Shown here: positions 15,697 to 24,237 of the stretch, one piece after another
Numbering within the stretch: the stretch's first letter is position 1
Layout: each line of letters begins with the position of its first letter
Source: Sphingomonas sp. C3-2
GTDB lineage: Bacteria > Pseudomonadota > Alphaproteobacteria > Sphingomonadales > Sphingomonadaceae
Assembly: GCF_033025475.1 (NCBI RefSeq)
Contig: NZ_CP130322.1
Coordinates: forward strand, 1,992,001 to 2,056,000
Direction: 5' to 3'
DNA length: 64,000 nucleotides
The notes under the pieces: generated by a model
Seen by the model: only the letters and a program-made list of their open reading frames with translations
Told to the model about the DNA's origin: nothing
Databases searched by the model: none
Translations under genes and position numbers: made by a program

Positions 15697-16731
15697 GTGG
15701 AGGAGCGGATTGACGTTGGCGGCGTAGCCATCAACGCGGTGGTCGAGGGCGAAGGCCCCGTCGTTCTGATGGTGCATGGTTTTCCCGGCCTCGCCTGGTC
15801 GTGGCGGCACCAGATGCGCCCGCTCGCCGAGGCGGGCTTCCGCGCCGTCGCGATCGATTCGCTCGGCTATGGCAAAAGCGATCGGCCGAGCGACCCCGCG
15901 CTTTACGATTCGGCGCATATGCAGCGCTATCTGCTCGCCATTCTCGATCATTTCGGGGCAGAGCAGGCCTATGTCGTCGGGCAGGATTTCGGTGCGCAAT
16001 ATGCGTGGAACCTTGCGGTGCGCGCGCCCGAACGGGTCCGCGCGCTGCTGACGACCATTCCCTATGACTATGATCTGGCCGGCCGCGCGATGCTGGGCGG
16101 TGCGCCGCGTCTGCCCGCCGATGCGCCGATCGCGCCGGTCATGGCCTCGCCCGATCAGCTGCCCTCGGCGCGGTTCGCCGCGATGGCGGAGCAGCATTTC
16201 CTTCACCTCCATTATTTCCAGCAAGTCGGCCCCGCCGAACGCGAGCTGGGCGAGAATTTGCGCGAGTTTCTGAAGCGCGATTTCTATGCGCTGTCGGCGG
16301 ACGGCGATCTGTGGAACTGGGTGGGGGTGGAAAGCGCCGATCATGGCTATCTCGATGCGCTGCCGCCCGCGCCGGAGCTGCCCTGGCCGTGGCTGAGCAG
16401 CGCCGAGTTCGACCGGTTCGTCGAAGGCTATGACCATCCCGACATGATGCAGCGGGTGATTGGCGGCCTTAATTCCTACCGGACGGCGGACGCCAATTGG
16501 GAAATCGGGCGCGCATGGGCCGATCATGACGTGACCGTGCCGACCTTGTTCGTGTACGGCGACAAGGACCCGTCCTTCGGCTTCTTCCCTGAGTGGCGCG
16601 AACGGATGGAGCGCCGCGTGCCCGGGCTCACCGGCATTGTCGGGATCGACGGCGCCGGGCATTTCGTCCAGCAGGAACAGCCCGCCGCGTTCAACCGCGT
16701 GCTGCTCGACTTCCTCGCCAGCCAGCGCTGA
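15697..16731 (+). CDS. Epoxide-hydrolase-like alpha/beta hydrolase
   Basis: Alpha/beta hydrolase with an aspartate nucleophile, as in epoxide hydrolases and haloalkane dehalogenases: Asp97 in VVGQDFGAQYAW. The oxyanion motif is VHGFPGLAWSW, the acid is probably in YGDKDPSFGF and the base is His in GAGHFVQQEQP. A cap with HFLHLHYFQQVGPAE suits an epoxide hydrolase. 344 residues. The start is GTG 15697 behind GGGAGAG; the nearby ATG 15692 is out of frame. The sugar-isomerase-like gene follows five bases after the stop, so the two are co-transcribed. The physiological substrate is unknown. Confidence 0.8.
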   Translation: MEERIDVGGVAINAVVEGEGPVVLMVHGFPGLAWSWRHQMRPLAEAGFRAVAIDSLGYGKSDRPSDPALYDSAHMQRYLLAILDHFGAEQAYVVGQDFGAQYAWNLAVRAPERVRALLTTIPYDYDLAGRAMLGGAPRLPADAPIAPVMASPDQLPSARFAAMAEQHFLHLHYFQQVGPAERELGENLREFLKRDFYALSADGDLWNWVGVESADHGYLDALPPAPELPWPWLSSAEFDRFVEGYDHPDMMQRVIGGLNSYRTADANWEIGRAWADHDVTVPTLFVYGDKDPSFGFFPEWRERMERRVPGLTGIVGIDGAGHFVQQEQPAAFNRVLLDFLASQR

Positions 16732-16735
16732 CGCT

Positions 16736-17608
16736 ATGGGCTGGACGCTGCGCTATACAGGGCATCTCGGGCTACGCGGGCCCGAGGCGCCGCTGTTTCG
16801 CCACAGCGCGCGTTCGGCCGATCCCTTCGACCAGATCGACCGGCTCGCCGATCTCGGCTTTGCCGGGGTGCAGGACAATTACGCCGCGTTTCGCGCGCCC
16901 GAGGATCAGGCGCGGATCGCGGCCCATGCGACCAGGCGCGGGCTGGTTATGGGAAGTTTTGTCCATGATCCCGCGCACTGGAACCAACCATGCTGGAGCG
17001 TGGTGGGTGCCGAGGCGCGCGCCGCGCTCGATGCCGCGCTGACGCACAGCCTTGAAACCGCGCAGCGGATCGGCGGGACGGTGATCACCTGCGTCACGGG
17101 CCGCGATCCGCACGCCGACCTGCTTCGTCAACGGACCGCGATGGCAGAGAATCTGCGCCGCGCGGGCGACCGGGCAGCGCGGGCGGGGGTTAAGCTCTGC
17201 GTCGAGGCGACGGCAGCGGCCTGGCTTCCCGACATGCTGGTCGACAGCCTCGATACCGCCCTCGCCATCGTTCGTGCGGCCGATCATCCGGCGGTGCGGC
17301 TGATGTTCGATGCGGGCCATGTTGCGATGGACGGCGCTGATATACTCGCTGCCTATCGACGCGTGCAGGGGCTGATCGGCGCGGTGCAGCTGGCGGACAT
17401 GCCGCGCGATGGTAGTGTCGGGCGCATCGATGTGGGCGGCGGGCGCACCGATTGGGTACCCTTTTTGAATGCCGTCCGCGCCGATGGCTATGACGGGCTG
17501 TTCGAGATCGAACATGAGCCCGAAACCGACAGTGCCGAAGGCGAGGCGCTGCTGATCGCGCGTCTCGCAGGCGTGGATCGTGCCCTTTCCGGCACTGTCG
17601 GGGGGTAA
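16736..17608 (+). CDS. Sugar phosphate isomerase/epimerase-like TIM-barrel protein
   Basis: Xylose-isomerase-like TIM-barrel protein, 290 residues, related to hydroxypyruvate isomerase and other AP-endonuclease-2-fold enzymes. Candidate metal ligands lie in KLCVEATAAAW (Glu), LMFDAGHVAM (Asp, His) and GLFEIEHEPE (Glu). ATG 16736 directly follows the stop of the epoxide-hydrolase-like gene and opens MGWTLRYTGHLGLRG; in-frame sequence upstream overlaps that gene and is not family-like. The reaction is probably an aldose-ketose or hydroxypyruvate-type isomerisation, but members of this fold vary too much to say which. Confidence 0.78.
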   Translation: MGWTLRYTGHLGLRGPEAPLFRHSARSADPFDQIDRLADLGFAGVQDNYAAFRAPEDQARIAAHATRRGLVMGSFVHDPAHWNQPCWSVVGAEARAALDAALTHSLETAQRIGGTVITCVTGRDPHADLLRQRTAMAENLRRAGDRAARAGVKLCVEATAAAWLPDMLVDSLDTALAIVRAADHPAVRLMFDAGHVAMDGADILAAYRRVQGLIGAVQLADMPRDGSVGRIDVGGGRTDWVPFLNAVRADGYDGLFEIEHEPETDSAEGEALLIARLAGVDRALSGTVGG

Positions 17609-17680
17609 CCTCGGCGATTAGAGGGATTCGCCGGGATCGAAAGCAACGGGCTGTGGTCTTGTTTCGCCCGTCACACCGGC

Positions 17681-18121
17681 TCAGGGGTTCATGGCAAGGA
17701 ACTGGGGCAATTCGGTTTCGAACTGCCTTGCATCGCGCGCGGCCTCGGTCTGGGCGAGGCTGCGGATCGATTCGGGCAGCGCGCCGCCATTCGCCATTTC
17801 GCGGCGGACCTTGGTGCACGATCCCGTGCTCATCCCCGATTGCGGCTCGGCGAGCGGGGTGACGCGCGCGAGCGGCGCGATGACGGCGCCATCAGCGCGG
17901 GTGACCGTGCGTTCGAGCGCATAGCGGGTCTTCCATGCGCAACGCGGCATTTCGCGCGGGCCAAGACCCCGCTGCGACACGCTGAGCGTCATTTCGGGGG
18001 TGTAGCGCAGCTGCAGCGCGCCCTGCGGCGAGGGGACCTGATGGTCGATGGTCGTCGCCAAAGCGGGGGTGGCAAGCGCGGCCAGGGCGAGCGGCGCGAG
18101 GATACGCGAAGAAAAAAACAT
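17681..18121 (-). CDS. Putative secreted protein of unknown function
   Basis: A 146-residue protein with an apparent signal peptide (FFSSRILAPLALAALATPALA) and a mature part without recognisable domains. It has two cysteines (PRCAWKT and GSCTKV), which may form a disulfide in the periplasm. The start is uncertain: ATG 18121 gives a clean signal peptide; ATG 18139 would add six charged residues. It is divergent from the porin, and the Pho-box array lies in the shared upstream region, so joint phosphate control is possible. Confidence 0.55.
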   Translation of the reverse strand: MFFSSRILAPLALAALATPALATTIDHQVPSPQGALQLRYTPEMTLSVSQRGLGPREMPRCAWKTRYALERTVTRADGAVIAPLARVTPLAEPQSGMSTGSCTKVRREMANGGALPESIRSLAQTEAARDARQFETELPQFLAMNP

Positions 18122-18226
18122 ATCTGTTCGTTCGTCCATTGGGAGGGATGGCGCGAACCTAGGCGGCAGATGTTGCCTAGAAACCAATGGTTTGTAACAA
18201 AATATTGCCGGTTCCGGCTTATTTGA

Positions 18227-18280
18227 CTGTCATTTTTGTGCAATAAATAGGTCATTGCGCTGTCACAGCACCGCAATAAT
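18227..18280 (+). promoter_or_regulatory. Four tandem Pho-box half-sites and -10 element of the porin promoter
   Basis: Heptamers CTGTCAT (18227), GTGCAAT (18238), AGGTCAT (18249) and CTGTCAC (18260) recur at exactly 11-bp spacing with four-base AT/GC spacers, which is the architecture of two adjacent PhoB boxes. Eight bases after the last one is AATAAT (18275-18280), a fitting -10. PhoB would replace the missing -35 and activate the downstream porin under phosphate limitation. A phoB gene is not in the window. Confidence 0.7.
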
Positions 18281-18328
18281 TGCCCGCTCCGAACGGTGAC
18301 AACCCTACCCTGCGAAAGGATTTTCTTG

Positions 18329-19753
18329 ATGTCGAAGCGGCTGCGGGCTGCCTTGCTAACGGGCACGGGAATCTTGCTGGCCTGCCCCTCTCTGGCGTCG
18401 GCACAGCCGCTGAGCCAGGAAGAGGCGACGGCGCTTCGCGAGGAGGTGGCACGGCTGAAGGCATCGCTCGCCAGGATCGAGGCGCGGCTTGCCGCTGACG
18501 GATCGCAGGCGCCCGCTGATACCGCAGTTGCCGCCGCCCCCGCGACGCCGCCTGCCGCAGCCCCTGCACCGGGCACACCCGCCAAGGCGGAGCCCGCAAA
18601 GCTTGCCGGTGCCAAGGTGGAATGGAAGGGTTCTCCCCAGATCGTCGATGGCGGCCACGCCTTCAAGCCCAAGGGGCGCATCCAGGTCGATGCCGGCTAT
18701 GTCGGCGGCCCCGGCGCCAAGGAAGATCCGGGCCTTGGCTTTTCCACCGAGTTTCGCCGTATCCGGCTGGGCGCCGAAGGGCAGTTCACCGACAATCTGA
18801 GCTACAAGCTCGAGCTTGAACTGTCGGACAACAAGGTCGATCTCGTCGACACCTTCGTGACCTTCAAGAAGGATAATCTGGCGCTCACGGTGGGTAACCA
18901 GAACCAGTTCCAGTCGCTCGACGAACTCACCGGCGACACCACCGGTTCGTTCATGGAGCGCGCGGCGTTTACCGATGCGTTCGGCTTCGAACGCCGGCTC
19001 GGCATCTCGGCGCAGTACAAGCTCGATGCGCTGACGCTGCAGGCGGGCGTGTTCGCCGACGATATCAACGCACTGGCCGCGAGCGACGGTGTGAAGGCCG
19101 ATGAAAACAACGCCTTCAGCCTCGATGGCCGCGTCGTCTATGCCCCCATGGTCGGCACCACCCAGCTGCACTTCGGCGGCTCGGCGCACTGGCGCAAGCT
19201 CAACCGCCTGTCGGGCATCCCGATTTCCTATCGCCAGCGGCCCTTCCTGCACAGCACCGACAGCCGCATTCTGGCGACGCCGTCGGCCTCGATCGCCGAA
19301 GAGCTGAACTACGGCCTCGAATTCGCGGCGATCCATGGCCCCTGGCATGCGGCCGCCGAAGCCAACTGGCTGCGCCCCGACGTCGTCGATGCGCGCAACC
19401 CCTCCTATTTCGGCGGCTATGCCGAGGTCGGCTATTTCCTGACCAAGGGCGACAGCCGCGCCTATGCCAACACCATCTTCGGATCGACCAGTCCGAAACG
19501 CCCGATGGACAAGGGCGGGCCGGGCGCATGGCAGGTCAATCTGCGCTATGACTATCTCGACCTCAACGATGGGCCGTTCGTCGGCGGCAAGCAGAATGCC
19601 TATCTCGCCTCGCTCATCTGGACGCCGATGCGCTATCTGCGTCTGAACCTCAATTACGGCTATCTCGAATATGACCGCGCGGCGCTGTTGCTCGGCGGGC
19701 GGCGCGATTACGGGCTGCACATGCTGGCGACGCGGATGGAGCTCGATTTCTGA
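18329..19753 (+). CDS. Phosphate-selective porin (OprP/OprO family)
   Basis: Outer-membrane beta-barrel protein, 474 residues. A signal peptide ends near ASAQPLSQEE; a coiled-coil segment follows (EEATALREEVARLKASLARI), then an Ala/Pro-rich linker, and from about residue 95 the barrel, beginning with FKPKGRIQVDAGYVGG and closing on a terminal phenylalanine (TRMELDF), as outer-membrane proteins do. ATG 18329 is preceded by GAAAGGA. The upstream Pho-box array supports a role in phosphate or polyphosphate uptake. The OmpR-type regulator starts 100 bases downstream. Confidence 0.85.
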   Translation: MSKRLRAALLTGTGILLACPSLASAQPLSQEEATALREEVARLKASLARIEARLAADGSQAPADTAVAAAPATPPAAAPAPGTPAKAEPAKLAGAKVEWKGSPQIVDGGHAFKPKGRIQVDAGYVGGPGAKEDPGLGFSTEFRRIRLGAEGQFTDNLSYKLELELSDNKVDLVDTFVTFKKDNLALTVGNQNQFQSLDELTGDTTGSFMERAAFTDAFGFERRLGISAQYKLDALTLQAGVFADDINALAASDGVKADENNAFSLDGRVVYAPMVGTTQLHFGGSAHWRKLNRLSGIPISYRQRPFLHSTDSRILATPSASIAEELNYGLEFAAIHGPWHAAAEANWLRPDVVDARNPSYFGGYAEVGYFLTKGDSRAYANTIFGSTSPKRPMDKGGPGAWQVNLRYDYLDLNDGPFVGGKQNAYLASLIWTPMRYLRLNLNYGYLEYDRAALLLGGRRDYGLHMLATRMELDF

Positions 19754-19853
19754 GACCCGTGTAACGAAATGTTGCCGGGTGCGGGCATGGGTGGATAGGC
19801 TGGCCTTGGCTTCCTATCTCCGGGGGCAACCGAAATCTGGAAATATCTGCCGC

Positions 19854-20564
19854 ATGTCCGCTCCCGTTATTCTGCTTGTCGAGGATGATCCCGCGCTGCG
19901 CACGCTCACCGCGCGCGCGCTGCAGCAGAATGGTTACCGCGTCCGGCCCGCATCGTCCGCCCCGGAAATGTGGAATGCGTTCGATGCGGGCAGCGTCGAT
20001 CTGGTGCTGCTCGATATCATGCTGCCCGGCACCAACGGGCTCGACCTGTGCCGCCAGATCCGCCAGCGCAGCGAGGTGCCGATCATCTTCGTCAGCGCCA
20101 AGGGCACCGAGACCGACCGTGTCGTCGGGCTTGAGCTGGGCGCCGACGATTATCTGCCCAAGCCGTTCAGCACGCGCGAGCTGATCGCGCGTGTCCGCGC
20201 GGTGCTGCGGCGCGGCGGGCTCGATCGCCAGCACGGCGAGGGTGGGCAGGGGCAGGCCGGTTTCGACGGCTGGACAGTGCGCTTTGCCCGGCGCGAGCTG
20301 ATTTCGCCCACCGGCGCGGTGGTCGACCTGACCGGGGCCGAGTTCGACCTGCTGTCCGCCTTTCTGGAAAATCCGCAGCGCGTGATCGCGCGCGAACGGC
20401 TGATCGAATTGTCGCGCACGCGGCTGGGTGATTCCTCCGATCGCAGCATCGACGTGCTCGTCAGCCGGTTGCGGCGCAAATTGTCGCGCCCCAGCGCGGT
20501 CGCGCCGATCGTCACCGTGCGCGGTGTCGGCTATATGTTCAGCGCGGCGGTCACCCGCCAGTGA
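19854..20564 (+). CDS. OmpR-family response regulator
   Basis: A 236-residue two-domain regulator. Receiver: acidic pair at residues 11-12, phosphoacceptor Asp54 (LLDIMLPGTNG) and Lys103 (DDYLPKPFS). C-terminal winged helix with FDLLSAFLENPQRVIARERLIEL and SIDVLVSRLRRKL...VRGVGYMF. ATG 19854 is the first start giving a normal receiver. The gene overlaps the kinase start by four bases (GTGA). The pair sits between the porin and the carbonic anhydrase operon and may regulate either. It is not obviously PhoB, despite the Pho boxes upstream of the porin. Confidence 0.92.
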   Translation: MSAPVILLVEDDPALRTLTARALQQNGYRVRPASSAPEMWNAFDAGSVDLVLLDIMLPGTNGLDLCRQIRQRSEVPIIFVSAKGTETDRVVGLELGADDYLPKPFSTRELIARVRAVLRRGGLDRQHGEGGQGQAGFDGWTVRFARRELISPTGAVVDLTGAEFDLLSAFLENPQRVIARERLIELSRTRLGDSSDRSIDVLVSRLRRKLSRPSAVAPIVTVRGVGYMFSAAVTRQ

Positions 20565-21874
20565 GACTGACCCTGCGTCCGTCGGTCGGGCTGTTTGGTG
20601 GCTTTTTCGCGATTCTGCTGCTCGCGCTGATCATCGAGGTCGCGGTCAGCACGCTCCTTCATGAACGCGACAGCCAGCTGCGCGTTCATACCGAGGAACT
20701 GCACCGCGTGGCCGATCAGCTGGCCATTGCGACGCGGCTGATGAACGGCGAGCCCGAGGACGAGCGCGAGGATCTGGCGGCGAGCCTGTCGAGCGCGCCG
20801 CTTGAGGTGCGCTGGCAGGATGACGCGGTGCCGCCGCTGCCGCACAACCCCGCGCTCGATGAAACGCGCGCGCAGATGTTGCTGCGCCAGCCCTCCCTCG
20901 CCAAGAATGACCTGTGTCTCGATCTCGCCAAGCCCGAGCGCGAGGGGGTGATCAACGGCCAGTTGCGGCTGAACGATGGCAGCCAGCTCGAATTCCGGAC
21001 GACGCAGCTCGTCACCCATCCCAAATTCCATTTCAGCGGCTTTCTCCGCTCGCTGATCCCCGCGGTTGTCCTCATCCTTATCGGCGGGGTGCTGGCGGGG
21101 CGGATGCTCTCACCGATGCGGATGCTTGCCGATGCGGCGGTGCGGATCGGCAATGGCGAGCGCGTGCATGTGCCCGAAACCGGGGTTCCCGAAATCCGCC
21201 GCGTGGTGCGCGCGTTCAACGTCATGCAGGAACGCATTCATCAGGCGATCAACGACCGGACCGAGGCGCTCGCCTCGGTGGGGCATGATCTGCGCACCCC
21301 GCTTGCGCGGCTGCAGCTGCGCACCGAGCTGATCGCCGACCAGAGCGTCCGCGCGCCGATCGAAAAGGACGTCAACGAGATGGAGGCGATGGTCGCCTCG
21401 CTCATGGCCTATTTCGGGGGCGACAGCGATCCCGAAAGGCCGGTTCAGGCCGATGTCGCGGTGCTGGCGCAGACGCTGGTCGACGATATGTGCGATATGG
21501 GGGAGAACGCCTCGTATCGCGGGCCCGATCATCTTGAGGTGACCGTCCGCACGCTCGCGCTGAAACGTGCTCTCTCAAACCTTATCGAGAATGCGATCAA
21601 ATATGCCGATGGCGCGCATGTCTCGGTGGAACAGTCGCCCGGATATGTGTCCCTGTGCGTCGAGGACAATGGCCCGGGCATTCCCGAAAGCGAGCTGGAA
21701 CATGTGCTCGAACCCTTTGTGCGGCTCGATCCCGCGCGCAGCCGTGATACCCATGGGCTGGGGCTGGGCATCCCCATCGCGCACCGCATGGCCAAGCGCG
21801 AGGGGGGGCGGCTGATCCTCAGCAACCGTTCCAATGGCGGCCTGCGCGCGGAGATCCGCCTGCCGCATCGTTGA
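20561..21874 (+). CDS. Membrane sensor histidine kinase (EnvZ-like architecture)
   Basis: A 437-residue sensor kinase starting with GTG 20561. Transmembrane helices at about 11-30 and 163-182 flank a periplasmic domain of about 130 residues, followed by HAMP (RMLSPMRMLADAAVRIGNG). Phosphoacceptor His242 is in ASVGHDLRTPLARLQ; the N-box is around residues 338-348 (LSNLIENAIKYA), G1 is VEDNGPGIPESEL and G2 is HGLGLGIPIAHRM. All catalytic elements are intact. The periplasmic domain is acidic and of no family I recognise. It should phosphorylate the overlapping OmpR-type regulator. Confidence 0.92.
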   Translation: MRLTLRPSVGLFGGFFAILLLALIIEVAVSTLLHERDSQLRVHTEELHRVADQLAIATRLMNGEPEDEREDLAASLSSAPLEVRWQDDAVPPLPHNPALDETRAQMLLRQPSLAKNDLCLDLAKPEREGVINGQLRLNDGSQLEFRTTQLVTHPKFHFSGFLRSLIPAVVLILIGGVLAGRMLSPMRMLADAAVRIGNGERVHVPETGVPEIRRVVRAFNVMQERIHQAINDRTEALASVGHDLRTPLARLQLRTELIADQSVRAPIEKDVNEMEAMVASLMAYFGGDSDPERPVQADVAVLAQTLVDDMCDMGENASYRGPDHLEVTVRTLALKRALSNLIENAIKYADGAHVSVEQSPGYVSLCVEDNGPGIPESELEHVLEPFVRLDPARSRDTHGLGLGIPIAHRMAKREGGRLILSNRSNGGLRAEIRLPHR

Positions 21875-21975
21875 GCGGGAAACATTTTCTTACAGGATTG
21901 CTGCATCGCAGAAAAACTCGGGGGGTAGCTTGACGGAAAGCCGGGAAGTGACCGGCACCAGTCGAGGAGTCCCCC

Positions 21976-22665
21976 ATGAACGAGCTCATTGGCCGCGTTT
22001 TCAGCTTTGAAAAGCAGGTCTTCCCCAACCAGAGCGCGCTCTATTCGCGTCTGGCGAGCGACGGGCAGAGCCCCAAGGCGCTGATGATTTCCTGCGCCGA
22101 TTCGCGCGTCGTTCCCGAACACATCATGCAGGCGCAGCCCGGCGATCTGTTCGTCTGCCGCAACGCCGGTAATATCGTTCCCCCCTTTTCGCAGGCCAAT
22201 GGCGGCGTGTCGTCGACCGTCGAATATGCGGTCGCCGCGCTCGGCGTGCGCGACATCATCGTCTGCGGCCATTCGGACTGCGGCGCGATGAAGGCGCTCG
22301 CCTGCGAACAGGATCTGACCGGCATGCCCAATGTCGCGGCGTGGCTGCGCCATGCATCCGCCGCGTACAAGGTGGTCGACGAAAGCTATCCCACGCTCGA
22401 TCGCGACGACCGCATTCGCGCGGTATCGCTCGAAAATGTCGTCGCGCAGCTCAACCACCTGCGCACCCATCCCTCGGTGGCGGCGGGCATTGCGCGCGGT
22501 GAAATCGCGCTGCACGGCTGGTTCGTCGACATCCATGCCGGTCTGGTGCTTGGTCTTGACGGTGCAACCGGCCAGTTCGTGCCGCTGCGCGAGGATCAGC
22601 CGCTGCCGGTTGCGCTGCCGCACGCGGCGCGCCGCGCCGCCGCCTTTGCCGAGGCCGCGGAATGA
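21976..22665 (+). CDS. can: Beta-class carbonic anhydrase
   Basis: Zinc enzyme interconverting CO2 and bicarbonate, 229 residues. The zinc ligands and catalytic dyad are visible: Cys40, Asp42 and Arg44 (ISCADSRVVP), His99 and Cys102 (CGHSDCGAMK). GAGGAG precedes the ATG. The stop overlaps the SulP transporter start by four bases (ATGA), so the two are translated together. Such pairs supply or recover bicarbonate for carboxylases. The 101-base gap upstream contains TTGACG near 21931 that could be a -35 element, so the pair may have its own promoter. Confidence 0.95.
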   Translation: MNELIGRVFSFEKQVFPNQSALYSRLASDGQSPKALMISCADSRVVPEHIMQAQPGDLFVCRNAGNIVPPFSQANGGVSSTVEYAVAALGVRDIIVCGHSDCGAMKALACEQDLTGMPNVAAWLRHASAAYKVVDESYPTLDRDDRIRAVSLENVVAQLNHLRTHPSVAAGIARGEIALHGWFVDIHAGLVLGLDGATGQFVPLREDQPLPVALPHAARRAAAFAEAAE

Positions 22666-24176
22666 GCATCGCCGCCGGTGCACCGGGAAAGACGGCCGTT
22701 CGCGACATTACCGCGTCGGTCGTCGTCTTCCTCGTCGCGATGCCGCTCTGCATGGGCATTGCGATCGCTTCGGGCGTGCCGCCTGAAAAGGGGCTGATCA
22801 CCGGGATCATCGGCGGCATCGTCGTCGGCATGCTCGCCGGTTCACCGCTTCAGGTGAGCGGCCCGGCGGCGGGCCTTGCCGTCATCGTCTTCGAAATCGT
22901 CCAGAAACAGGGGCTGTCCGCGCTCGGGCCGATCCTGATCTTGGCGGGCGCGATCCAGATTGTCGCCGGGCTGTTCAAGCTGGGCGGCTGGTTCCGCGCG
23001 ATTTCCCCCGCCGTGGTGCACGGCATGCTCGCGGGTATCGGCCTGCTGATCGTCGTCGGCCAGTTCCATGTGCTGTTCGATGCCAAGCCGCTGGCCGGCG
23101 GGATCGAGAATCTGCTCGCCATGCCCGGCCGTGTCCTGGGGCTCTCGCCTTCGGGCGGCGGAATTCCGGCGGCGCTGATCACGGGTCTGGTCACCATCGG
23201 CACGATGCTCGCCTGGGGCCGCTGGCACCCGAAATCGCTGCGGCTCATCCCCGGCGCGCTGATCGGCGTGGTTGCCGCGACGCTGCTCGCCTCGGGCCTC
23301 AACCTCGAGGTGATCCGCGTCAACGTGCCCGAATCGATCACCGGCGCGATCGACCTGCCCGATATGGCGGGCCTTGGCGCGATGCTGATGAACCCCACGA
23401 TCATCACCACCGCGATCGCGATCGCCTTTATCGCCAGCGCCGAAACGCTTTTGTCGGCGGCGGCGGTAGACCGGATGCACAATGGCGTGCGCACCAATTA
23501 CAACAAGGAACTGAGCGCACAGGGTGTCGGGAATCTGCTGTGCGGCTTTGCCGGCGCGCTGCCGATGACGGGCGTGATCGTGCGCAGCTCGGCCAATGTG
23601 CAGGCGGGGGCGGTGACGCGCCTGTCGGCGGTGCTCCACGGTGTCTGGATCCTCGGTTTCGTCGCGCTCCTGCCCTGGCTGCTGCGCGAGATCCCGATGG
23701 CGGCGCTGGCCGGCGTGCTGGTGGTGACGGGCTGGAAGCTGGTGAGCTTCGATCATGTCCGCCATCTTTTCTCGCGCTATGGTCTGCTGCCCGCGCTCGT
23801 CTGGGCCGGCACCTTCACCATGGTGGTGGCGACCGATCTGCTGACCGGTGTGCTTGTTGGCCTTGCGCTCTCGATGCTCGAACTGATCCCGCATGTCCGC
23901 AGGCTGGCGCTGCGCGTCGAGAACAGGTTGCACGGCGAGACGCCCGAAATCGTGCTCGATGGGGCGGCAACCTTCGTCGCGCTGCCCAAGATCAGCGCCG
24001 CGCTCGATACCGCGCCGCAGGGCGACCGGCTGAAGCTCAACCTCGAACGGATGAGCCATGTCGATCATACCTGCGCCGAGATGATCGAGGACTGGATCAA
24101 GCGCCGTCGCGAGGCGGGCGCGACGGTCGAGGTGGCCGGATCCTGTTCGAACGCCGCGCGCTGGGCGGCCGCCTGA
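22662..24176 (+). CDS. SulP-family anion transporter with STAS domain (probable bicarbonate transporter)
   Basis: A 504-residue SulP/SLC26-type transporter with about 10-14 hydrophobic segments, a VSGPAAGLAVIVFEIV signature region, ASAETLLSAAAVDRMHNG and RTNYNKELSAQGVGNLLCG, then a cytoplasmic STAS domain from about residue 430 (VALPKISAALDTAP...LERMSHVDHTCAEMIEDW). Members linked to carbonic anhydrase genes are usually bicarbonate carriers, so I infer bicarbonate rather than sulfate uptake. It ends just before a strong terminator. No sulfate-metabolism genes are nearby. Confidence 0.9.
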   Translation: MSIAAGAPGKTAVRDITASVVVFLVAMPLCMGIAIASGVPPEKGLITGIIGGIVVGMLAGSPLQVSGPAAGLAVIVFEIVQKQGLSALGPILILAGAIQIVAGLFKLGGWFRAISPAVVHGMLAGIGLLIVVGQFHVLFDAKPLAGGIENLLAMPGRVLGLSPSGGGIPAALITGLVTIGTMLAWGRWHPKSLRLIPGALIGVVAATLLASGLNLEVIRVNVPESITGAIDLPDMAGLGAMLMNPTIITTAIAIAFIASAETLLSAAAVDRMHNGVRTNYNKELSAQGVGNLLCGFAGALPMTGVIVRSSANVQAGAVTRLSAVLHGVWILGFVALLPWLLREIPMAALAGVLVVTGWKLVSFDHVRHLFSRYGLLPALVWAGTFTMVVATDLLTGVLVGLALSMLELIPHVRRLALRVENRLHGETPEIVLDGAATFVALPKISAALDTAPQGDRLKLNLERMSHVDHTCAEMIEDWIKRRREAGATVEVAGSCSNAARWAAA

Positions 24177-24193
24177 TACCGGATGCTCCCGGG

Positions 24194-24225
24194 GGGCGGG
24201 GTGGGAAACCACCCCGCCCTTTTTT
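24194..24225. terminator. Strong Rho-independent terminator
   Basis: Perfect 11-bp GC stem (24194-24204 with 24209-24219) closed by a GAAA tetraloop and followed by six Ts on the plus strand. It ends the carbonic anhydrase-SulP operon and lies between convergent genes. Confidence 0.9.
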
Positions 24226-24237
24226 CATGGGCGCATA

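Noticed and set aside
15154-16662. A 502-codon minus-strand frame opposite the epoxide-hydrolase-like gene
   Set aside because: No family resemblance. The plus strand encodes a complete alpha/beta hydrolase with all motifs.
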